From the NCBI GenBank assembly GCA_964519995.1, contig CAZFLY010000090.1, positions 1-8,271 on the forward strand: a stretch of 8,271 nt of DNA, written 5' to 3'. The notes under the pieces were generated by a model, which was not told where the DNA came from, ran no database searches, and worked only from the letters and a program-made list of their open reading frames with translations. Every line of letters starts with the position of its first letter. Positions within the stretch are counted from its first letter, which is position 1. Shown piece after piece: positions 1 through 5,190 of the stretch. Source of the DNA: CAZFLY01 sp964519995. GTDB taxonomy: Bacteria; Planctomycetota; Phycisphaerae; Sedimentisphaerales; Anaerobacaceae. Both the position numbers and the translations under genes were made by a program.

Positions 1-1
1 T

Positions 2-322
2 TCACGCTACTAGTCCCTCTTTTTTCACATTCAAAATAAATGGAGAATTGTAACTTTCATAGATATTTTCAGGAATTGTTATAACCGAAATGAGCTCACC
101 TTCTTCAAGAAGTATATCAAACAAAAGGTCGCTCAAGCTTTCTCTCACTTCAAATGGATTTAGAGACTCATCAACCAGTACCAGCACATCAATATCTGAA
201 TCCTTCGTGTATTCGCCTCTCATATAAGAACCATATAATATAACCTTTCTGACTTTCCTCCCATACAGCCCTACCAGATGTTCTTTTATTTGATTTATCA
301 AGCGTTTTATCTTTTGGTCCAT
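2..322 (-). CDS. Minimal nucleotidyltransferase (MNT/MntA-like, COG1708 type)
   Basis: This 106-residue protein is essentially one DNA-polymerase-beta-type nucleotidyltransferase domain. The diagnostic motif GSYMRGEYTKDSDIDVLV gives Gly31-Ser32 and the metal-binding pair Asp43/Asp45. The strand that carries the third acidic residue in many relatives reads ELISVIT, with Ser at the expected place, which I recall as common in this stand-alone subfamily. The C-terminus (FILNVKKEGLVA) also fits that group. Characterised relatives (MntA) act as antitoxins that AMPylate an adjacent HEPN toxin (HepT). No HEPN gene is visible here, so a partner could lie beyond the left edge. The frame stays open upstream to 532, but ATG at 322 sits directly before the conserved domain and the extension has no domain character; the ribosome-binding site is weak. 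The gene lies 110 nt downstream of a same-strand membrane-protein gene. The fold is certain; the antitoxin role is inferred. Confidence 0.85.
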   Translation of the reverse strand: MDQKIKRLINQIKEHLVGLYGRKVRKVILYGSYMRGEYTKDSDIDVLVLVDESLNPFEVRESLSDLLFDILLEEGELISVITIPENIYESYNSPFILNVKKEGLVA

Positions 323-370
323 TTTTCTTCGCCTATTAAAGTGGCTATTAAGAAAATCAAATAACGTATT

Positions 371-406
371 CGATATAAAAAGTCTGTCGAAGCCGAATTT
401 ATATCG
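371..406. repeat. Perfect 9-bp inverted repeat, 18-nt spacer
   Basis: CGATATAAA at 371-379 is repeated in inverted orientation as TTTATATCG at 398-406. It lies in the gap between the membrane-protein gene and the nucleotidyltransferase gene, 49 nt upstream of the latter's start. It could be an operator for the downstream gene or an AU-rich hairpin in a shared transcript. No convincing promoter overlaps it. Confidence 0.5.
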
Positions 407-432
407 GGGCAAGCATAGTCTTCCGCATTGTA

Positions 433-933
433 TTATGGGCCATTGCATACTAATTGATATAAGAGTATAACTATATAAACAAGTGAAAAGATAAATATGA
501 CTATCAGAGATGTGCGATGATATGGGAACCAACGTACCAATTTTGGGATCTCTGAATTTTTCTTATGCGAAGCCTGAGGGCTCTCTGTGACGACAAGTGA
601 GATTAGTTTGAATGTAGTAGCGAAATATCTATTTTCCAGTTCTATAGCCTTTTCCCTAAATAAATCTTGCCAGTAAACACCATGATTGTTGAAAAGGAAC
701 CACAAGAAGCACAAGATTAATCCCACGATAAGTAAAAGCATGTTCAGGAACAGCGGCAAGTCACTATCACTTGAAAAAGTCCAGCTAATTAAGGCTATAA
801 TGATGCTATTCGCAATTAACATCGCACTAGACCTACTGTAAATCTCTTGGCTTACTAGCCCTAATAGCTCCATCGCCGTCTGATATCCAATACAAGCTTT
901 TTCAAACTCTTGTTCTTCCCATGATCTTCTCAT
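433..933 (-). CDS. Small three-helix membrane protein, SLATT/RipA-like layout
   Basis: I do not recognise this 166-residue protein as a named family with certainty. It has a charged helical N-terminus (about 1-35), a transmembrane hairpin (about 37-53 and 60-81), a soluble helical segment with WQDLFREKAIELENRY (about 88-103), and a last transmembrane helix (about 141-162) near the C-terminus. An N-terminal helix, a two-helix hairpin and then a Trp/Glu-rich helix recall SLATT-type and RipA-like membrane proteins, some of which are proposed pore-forming effectors in nucleotide-linked conflict systems. That comparison is by layout only. I chose ATG at 933 because GAGG stands 8 nt upstream; a GTG at 957 is possible but poorer. 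It lies 57 nt after the ferredoxin gene and 110 nt before the nucleotidyltransferase gene on the same strand. Base composition is AT-richer than the genes to the right, hinting at acquisition. Confidence 0.75.
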   Translation of the reverse strand: MRRSWEEQEFEKACIGYQTAMELLGLVSQEIYSRSSAMLIANSIIIALISWTFSSDSDLPLFLNMLLLIVGLILCFLWFLFNNHGVYWQDLFREKAIELENRYFATTFKLISLVVTESPQASHKKNSEIPKLVRWFPYHRTSLIVIFIFSLVYIVILLYQLVCNGP

Positions 934-990
934 CTGTTTTTCCTCTTGACCAAACACACACCCCGCATAAAGAAATCTATTGTATCCTTA

Positions 991-1278
991 TCACTTCGGA
1001 CTTCCGCTTTCACAGGAGTGGGGCCGCTTCACATTCTTGCTCAGTTTGGTATCTATCTCGATTATACCGGCATCCTCACGGTACACCTCAATCACCGCAT
1101 CCGGACAGACAATCGCACACATTGCACAACCGGTGCAGTCGGCGTTTGCTGACTCTGCGGGGAAATAGCCTTTTTTGTTGGACTTTTTGGAGATAATAAT
1201 GCTATCCCTGGGGCAGACCACCACACATAAGCCACAGCCTTTGCATCGCTCAGTATCAATAACTATTTTGCCAGCCAT
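991..1278 (-). CDS. 2[4Fe-4S] ferredoxin, 2-oxoacid:ferredoxin oxidoreductase delta-like
   Basis: This 95-residue protein carries two complete CxxCxxCxxxCP cluster motifs: Cys12/15/18/22 and Cys48/51/54/58. The MAGKIVIDTERCKGCGLCV opening and the loop between the motifs fit the delta subunit (KorD/VorD type) of 2-oxoacid:ferredoxin oxidoreductases, which passes electrons from the catalytic core to free ferredoxin. The expected alpha, beta and gamma subunit genes usually follow directly, but here the next same-strand gene is a small membrane protein. It is therefore either an orphan electron carrier or the residue of a disrupted operon. The C-terminal 25 residues beyond the second motif are polar and not diagnostic. 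The ATG start has no clear Shine-Dalgarno sequence and is preceded by a period-7 repeat. A good promoter lies about 100 nt upstream. The cluster-binding assignment is secure; the enzyme partner is not known. Confidence 0.9.
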   Translation of the reverse strand: MAGKIVIDTERCKGCGLCVVVCPRDSIIISKKSNKKGYFPAESANADCTGCAMCAIVCPDAVIEVYREDAGIIEIDTKLSKNVKRPHSCESGSPK

Positions 1279-1279
1279 T

Positions 1280-1314
1280 TTTTCGTACTACGTATATCGT
1301 ATAGCGTATTTCGT
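1280..1314 (-). repeat. Period-7 tandem repeat, five ACGNNNT-like units
   Basis: On the minus strand the triplet ACG recurs at exact 7-nt steps five times (CGT on the plus strand at 1284, 1291, 1298, 1305 and 1312). Four units fit ACGNNNT, and the last, ACGAAAA, runs to within one base of the ferredoxin ATG. The bases after each ACG are mostly A or T. The array fills the place where a ribosome-binding site is expected. Similar ATACG-rich degenerate repeats occur in several environmental bacterial genomes, but I cannot confirm copies elsewhere in this one. Confidence 0.7.
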
Positions 1315-1378
1315 GCTGCATATCGCAACTTCTAATCGCAACACAAATGACACACGACGCCAAGAAACAAGTCACTAA

Positions 1379-1407
1379 ATTTTAACAGGGTATGACCCTT
1401 TTGTAAA
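1379..1407 (-). promoter_or_regulatory. Sigma70-type promoter with spacer dyad, for the ferredoxin gene
   Basis: Read on the minus strand, a -35 box TTTACA (1402-1407) and a -10 box TAAAAT (1379-1384) are separated by exactly 17 nt. The spacer contains a perfect inverted repeat AGGGT-CAT-ACCCT at 1387-1399, a plausible repressor or activator site. Predicted transcription starts near 1372, leaving a leader of roughly 94 nt to the ferredoxin start and possibly driving the two genes after it. Confidence 0.6.
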
Positions 1408-1512
1408 GTCCGAAACACTACAGCAAAAGAATATAAACCTGACAGCTTCTAAAAAGGTATGATACGATAACTGTGGGTGAAACAGCGTGCTCTTTGAAGT
1501 AGAAAGCCCATC

Positions 1513-2496
1513 TTACTTTAGATCTATAGGCAAACCCTTATTTCGAGCTTGAGCTACGAACAGCTTCATCTCCTCCAGCAGGACTTGCATCTGATCGGCA
1601 TTTTCAAGAAGGCTTTCATAAAATCGTCCGTCATTAACGAGCATACCTGCCGTGCCCTGGCCACTGTTTATCTTTTCCAGGATCAGCCGCAATTGCTCTG
1701 TTGCCTTACTCAGTTGTTCGCTGGTGTCGATCATAGCAACAATGGCTTTGTCCACCTTAGCGTCGGCATTTTCTAAGGTTTTGGTACCGGCTGTGGCAAA
1801 CTTTTTGAACTCCTCCATTGTCTGCGTTGCCTGTTGTATGGCCTCCGTAGCTGCTTCTGAGGCCCCGGACAAATTAGCCAAGATTCTTTTAACGTTTTCT
1901 TTGTTATTAGGATCGCCAATGATGTCATCGGCGTTATTTACGAAAGCTCCAAGGTCCTCAACAAGACTATCCAGTTTTTTCTGGCTTTCTTCAGGAAAAA
2001 ACTCACTGGAAATGCCGGTTGAACCCTGCAGCCACATTCCGTCCACAAGAAAACATGTTTCCGGCCGATTGGGATCTCGCGGCGGTGCAGGCAAAGACTC
2101 CGGATCAACCTTGAGCTCAATGTAGCTGCTGCCCAGTCCGCGTGTCATTAATTTTATGTTAACATTGCTGGGGATATCGACATATTTCTTATCAATCGTA
2201 AGAATAACAACAGTCTGATGATATTCCTGATTTGTGTTAAGATCCTTGCGTATCCGCGGTGGCATTACACCTGTTACTCTGCCGATCTGATAGCCACAAA
2301 ATCGCACCGGAGTGTCTTTCTGCACACCGGGTGCCATTGGAAACTGAACAAAAATCCCAACAGAACCCATTTTTGTAACTGCGGTTGGCAAATCGCCAAA
2401 CTTAAAGATGAGCCATCCAAGTGCACACATACCGATGATGACAAAAGCACCCACGAAAATATTGCGTTTCCTTTGGATGGTTTCATAATCACTCAC
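1513..2496 (-). CDS. MCE-domain protein (MlaD-like), lipid-transport substrate-binding subunit
   Basis: The 327-residue protein has a short cytoplasmic N-terminus, one membrane anchor (about 12-31), an MCE/MlaD domain (about 45-132) with GVQKDTPVRFCGYQIGRVTGV, and a long helical C-terminal part (about 165-315) that probably forms a coiled coil. The motif GQGTAGMLVNDGRFYESL (279-296) and the final GLPIDLK are typical of MlaD-like proteins with long tails. These are periplasm-facing subunits of ABC-type systems that move phospholipids between inner and outer membranes, so a diderm cell is implied. The MlaE permease and MlaF ATPase genes that normally accompany it are not in this window. Translation starts at GTG, with AAGGA 8 nt upstream; the start overlaps the MerR stop codon by 4 nt (GTGA), so the two are probably translationally coupled. 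I saw no terminator after the gene. Confidence 0.9.
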   Translation of the reverse strand: MSDYETIQRKRNIFVGAFVIIGMCALGWLIFKFGDLPTAVTKMGSVGIFVQFPMAPGVQKDTPVRFCGYQIGRVTGVMPPRIRKDLNTNQEYHQTVVILTIDKKYVDIPSNVNIKLMTRGLGSSYIELKVDPESLPAPPRDPNRPETCFLVDGMWLQGSTGISSEFFPEESQKKLDSLVEDLGAFVNNADDIIGDPNNKENVKRILANLSGASEAATEAIQQATQTMEEFKKFATAGTKTLENADAKVDKAIVAMIDTSEQLSKATEQLRLILEKINSGQGTAGMLVNDGRFYESLLENADQMQVLLEEMKLFVAQARNKGLPIDLK

Positions 2497-2759
2497 TGCC
2501 CTTTTCCTTTCAAATCTGTTCGTCCTTCGAGAAACAAATCGCGGATGGCACGTAAAGGATAGCCACTTTCGTTGAGCTTTTTAATGAGCTTGATTCGTTC
2601 GACGCCCTTTTCGTCAAAGAGGCGCCGTCCCGTCGGCGTAACTTTTGTAGGCTCAAGTAACCCGACCATAATGTAATATTGCAGAGACTGACGAGAAACG
2701 CCAGCTTTTTTTGCGGCTGTTCCTACCGTCATCAATCCGCTCTTATCGCTCAAGGCCAT
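2493..2759 (-). CDS. Small MerR-family DNA-binding regulator without effector domain
   Basis: With ATG at 2759 this is an 88-residue protein. Residues 10-30 form the winged helix-turn-helix (MTVGTAAKKAGVSRQSLQYY), followed by a wing with TPTGRRLFDEKGVERI and a helix ending in GYPLRAIRDLFLEG. MerR regulators usually bind stretched promoters as dimers through a long C-terminal helix and then an effector domain. Here the protein stops just after the DNA-binding part, so any sensing would need a partner or a very short tail (TDLKGKGQ). Other starts are possible: GTG at 2771 and ATG at 2732. None has an ideally spaced ribosome-binding site, and GAGG abuts the 2759 ATG. The stop codon overlaps the GTG start of the MCE gene, suggesting co-production, so it may regulate envelope lipid transport or its own operon. 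The 100 nt between it and rnpA shows no clear promoter. Confidence 0.82.
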   Translation of the reverse strand: MALSDKSGLMTVGTAAKKAGVSRQSLQYYIMVGLLEPTKVTPTGRRLFDEKGVERIKLIKKLNESGYPLRAIRDLFLEGRTDLKGKGQ

Positions 2760-2859
2760 CCTCGTACACACTTTCGGCAGTTGGACAAATATTGAACATA
2801 AGGTTTAACGCATGGCTTCGAGTTTTTCAACAATGGATTTTTTGGTTAATTGCCATCGC

Positions 2860-3261
2860 CTACTTTACGCCGGCCCTGTCAACCACCGTTCTTACCAAAG
2901 TTAAGAATTCAGCCCGTAATCGCTCTAAAGACAGACACGTCAAAGCTTTTTTGATGTTTCCCGGCTTATCAAACTGTTTCGCCCATTGTGACGAAATCAT
3001 CAGCAAATAGTCAAACTTAGCTGGAATCTCATATTGGTTTTGTCGGAAGGCTTCTCGCAACAACCGTTTAAGCCTGTTGCGCACAACAGCGCCGCCGCAC
3101 CATTTGCTGACAGACACTCCCAATCGCGGATATCCGCAATCATTCTCGGCCATGTAAAGCACAATCAAATCGTCGTTCGCGCGCAGTCCATTCGTTAAGA
3201 CAGCCTTAAACTCTCTATTACTCAACAACCTTTTCTTTTTAGGAAAAGAAAATCGTTTCAA
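2860..3261 (-). CDS. rnpA: Ribonuclease P protein component
   Basis: RnpA is the protein subunit of ribonuclease P; it binds the catalytic RNA and the 5' leader of precursor tRNAs in the cytoplasm. With the start used here the protein has 133 residues, normal for the family. The opening MKRFSFPKKKRLLSNREF, the strand PRLGVSVSKWCGGAVV and the hallmark RNRLKRLLREAFR (61-73) are diagnostic; the residue after VSK is Trp where Lys is common. I chose TTG at 3261 because a GGTGGA element lies 6 nt upstream and the product then begins at the family's usual N-terminus. Another TTG at 3327 would add 22 unconserved residues. The usual upstream neighbour rpmH (L34) and the usual downstream yidD/yidC are absent: an antiporter gene ends 100 nt upstream and a MerR gene follows. 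The gene therefore appears relocated out of its standard cluster. Confidence 0.93.
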   Translation of the reverse strand: MKRFSFPKKKRLLSNREFKAVLTNGLRANDDLIVLYMAENDCGYPRLGVSVSKWCGGAVVRNRLKRLLREAFRQNQYEIPAKFDYLLMISSQWAKQFDKPGNIKKALTCLSLERLRAEFLTLVRTVVDRAGVK

Positions 3262-3276
3262 GTCTGTTCCACCACA

Positions 3277-3296
3277 CAATTTCAGACGTGAAATTG
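3277..3296 (-). promoter_or_regulatory. Hairpin in the rnpA leader next to the ribosome-binding site
   Basis: A perfect 7-bp inverted repeat, CAATTTC / GAAATTG with a 6-nt loop, ends a few bases before the GGTGGA ribosome-binding element (about 3268-3273). In RNA it would form a modest hairpin beside the translation start. It could tune initiation or be a protein-binding dyad; chance is also possible for an AT-rich repeat this short. Confidence 0.35.
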
Positions 3297-3361
3297 AAAT
3301 CCAAGGGCCGTTCTTCGAAATCCTCAACTTTGGTATTTTTCACATTTAGCCAACCGTTTAG

Positions 3362-5092
3362 CTAACCTGTCGCCAAAGCCATTCCGTCCGCCGTCTTTCG
3401 TCTGTGCAAGACTTCAGCGCTAATTTTGCGAAGCGCTTTGTGGTAATCTAGGACTCCGGCCAGTTTGTTACTATCATCACCGGTAACTATCGGTATATGT
3501 TCAAGGTCGTAGCGTTTCATATTCTCGAATGTCTCACCAAGAGGTTTATCCGGCGTGCTTTTATCATGAACCGGCTCAGCTACGTCACATGCGAGCAACC
3601 AGCCGGCAAACTCCCTATTTGCAAACATTTCCTTTATATCCGCGACGGTTATTATGCCTATTAGCTGAGTTTGATTATCAACAACAGGATAATATACACT
3701 GTCGGTTTTGCTGAAGACCTCAAGTATTTGCTGCAAGGGCAGATCCTGTGGTATACTTATAGGTTCAGCATCCATAACGTCAGCGACGGCGTATGTGTTT
3801 ATGAGGTCTTCCTCGGTAACATTCATGCCGACTTCACCGGCCTTTTTGACGCCGACTTTGACGAGCATTGGGCCGAGAATCTCCATTATGAATGTGCCTG
3901 TCATAACAACCATGATAATAACATGACCCAATTCGGTCCCAAATTGCTGACCAGCCAATATCGCCAGGCCGATTGCCACACCAGCCTGAGGAAGCAGACA
4001 AAGTCCCAGGTATTTCCGTACAACGGTCGGTGCCGAAGAATATTCCGCTCCGAACCACGAACCCAGCATTTTGCCCCCGGCCCTGCAGAGGATGTATACA
4101 GCTATCATGGCCACCATCCAGCCGGTCACTCTGCCGAACGCCATGTGTGCGCCCGCGAGAACGAAAAAGGATATGTATATCGGCGGGGCGAATTTCTGGA
4201 CAATGGCAAAGGTTCCCTTACTTTGTCGAGGCATGAGATTAGCGAGCGTAATGCCCAGAGTCATGGCGGGAAGAATCGGATCGATCCGGGGTATCATAGA
4301 TATCCCAACAACCAGCAGCAAAGAGGCAAGGGCAAACTCAAGAATTTTGTCTTCGGCTCTTACGAATTTCAGGAGAAAATACAACAGCACTCCAGCCATA
4401 AATCCAAGTATGACCGATCCTACGATTTCTCCGAGTAGTACCAATGTTGCGCCCGTGACTGAGCTATGGCCGGTGCCGAGCAGTGCCTTTGCTCCGGTTG
4501 CAGCACCACGATATAAAAGTAACGCCAGTGCATCGTCAAGCGCCACTATAGCCAGAACTGTTGCTGTTAAAGGACCTCTGGTCTTGTATTCCCAGAGAAC
4601 ATTGGCTGTCGCTGCCGGTGCCGTAGCCGAAGCGATTGCGCCAAAAACAAGACCAATGGCGATGGAAATGTGGGCTCTGTCAGTTGTAGGCATACCTGGC
4701 AACAAAGTAGGCAACGCAAACCAGGCCAAGAGCGAGCTGCCAATAAGCACAAACAGGAATGCGCCTATTCCCTGCGCGATGAGAATGGTGAAAAATTGCT
4801 TGCCATATTTCTTGAAGATGTCACTGCGAAGCTCTGCCCCTATCATAAAACCAATAATGCCAAGAGCGAACATCGTAAATGGCTCAAGAGCCTCGATAGT
4901 CCGGGGAGTAATCAGCCCAAAAACATCTCCGAGCAGAATGCCAACAACGATGCAGCCAATGACCTGTGGAATGTGAAATTTCTGAGAAAGACGTGCACCG
5001 AAAGCACCACCCAAAATAATTAGGCCAAATAGCAAAGCAAAATTCAGATGCTCAACAATATCGATGTCAGCTATGGCAGCGAAATAAACCAT
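3362..5092 (-). CDS. CPA-family cation:proton antiporter with CBS pair, paralog 1
   Basis: A 576-residue inner-membrane exchanger. Residues about 15-415 form the sodium/proton exchanger domain (PF00999 type) with 11-13 hydrophobic segments. The core carries IVALDDALALLLY with the double aspartate Asp186-Asp187, expected in electrogenic antiporters that bind cation and protons in turn. The preceding crossover region reads SATAPAATANVLWEYK, with Ala158 where the adjacent paralog has Asp. RAGGK (337-341) supplies Arg337 and the family Lys341. After the membrane part come a conserved linker (KKAGEVGMNVTEEDLI, about 416-431) and two CBS domains (about 436-495 and 503-560), which usually bind adenine nucleotides or sense ionic strength. 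There is no RCK (TrkA-N) domain, so it is not a standard KefB/KefC. The ATG has GGAG 5 nt upstream. It lies 98 nt downstream of its paralog and has its own predicted promoter. The transported ion is unknown. Confidence 0.92.
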   Translation of the reverse strand: MVYFAAIADIDIVEHLNFALLFGLIILGGAFGARLSQKFHIPQVIGCIVVGILLGDVFGLITPRTIEALEPFTMFALGIIGFMIGAELRSDIFKKYGKQFFTILIAQGIGAFLFVLIGSSLLAWFALPTLLPGMPTTDRAHISIAIGLVFGAIASATAPAATANVLWEYKTRGPLTATVLAIVALDDALALLLYRGAATGAKALLGTGHSSVTGATLVLLGEIVGSVILGFMAGVLLYFLLKFVRAEDKILEFALASLLLVVGISMIPRIDPILPAMTLGITLANLMPRQSKGTFAIVQKFAPPIYISFFVLAGAHMAFGRVTGWMVAMIAVYILCRAGGKMLGSWFGAEYSSAPTVVRKYLGLCLLPQAGVAIGLAILAGQQFGTELGHVIIMVVMTGTFIMEILGPMLVKVGVKKAGEVGMNVTEEDLINTYAVADVMDAEPISIPQDLPLQQILEVFSKTDSVYYPVVDNQTQLIGIITVADIKEMFANREFAGWLLACDVAEPVHDKSTPDKPLGETFENMKRYDLEHIPIVTGDDSNKLAGVLDYHKALRKISAEVLHRRKTADGMALATG

Positions 5093-5148
5093 CGTGGCTC
5101 CATCTCGGTTATCTATCCGAAAGACTCGTAATGGACAAACCTCGCAAA

Positions 5149-5157
5149 ATTATAGCA
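5149..5157 (-). promoter_or_regulatory. Extended -10 promoter for antiporter paralog 1
   Basis: The minus strand reads TGCTATAAT, a consensus extended -10 element. No good -35 box sits 17 nt upstream, as is usual for extended -10 promoters. Transcription would start near 5142, giving a leader of about 50 nt. The element lies in the 98-nt gap between the two antiporter genes, so paralog 1 could be expressed independently of paralog 2. Confidence 0.5.
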
Positions 5158-5190
5158 TAATCACTGCTCAAACAGAGGTCAGTAACAGGC

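Noticed and set aside
323..532. 70-residue N-terminal extension of the nucleotidyltransferase
   Set aside because: It overlaps the end of the membrane-protein gene and the inverted-repeat gap, is not domain-like, and the ATG at 322 begins exactly at the conserved fold.
1280..1314. CRISPR or iteron origin
   Set aside because: The 7-nt units are too short and too degenerate for CRISPR repeats with spacers, and no replication-initiator gene or other origin feature is nearby.
1652..2125. 157-residue plus-strand open frame
   Set aside because: Antisense to the coiled-coil part of the MCE gene; the composition mirrors the other strand.
3418..3440. Paired AGCGCT palindromes
   Set aside because: They lie within the conserved 3' coding part of the antiporter gene and are explained by codon content.
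3671..4438. 255-residue plus-strand open frame
   Set aside because: Antisense shadow of the same antiporter gene; no recognisable domain and no ribosome-binding site support.
4071..4976. 301-residue plus-strand open frame
   Set aside because: It is antisense to the antiporter paralog 1 gene, whose domain-rich frame is unambiguous; the antisense product is low-complexity Ala/Pro/Ser/Met.
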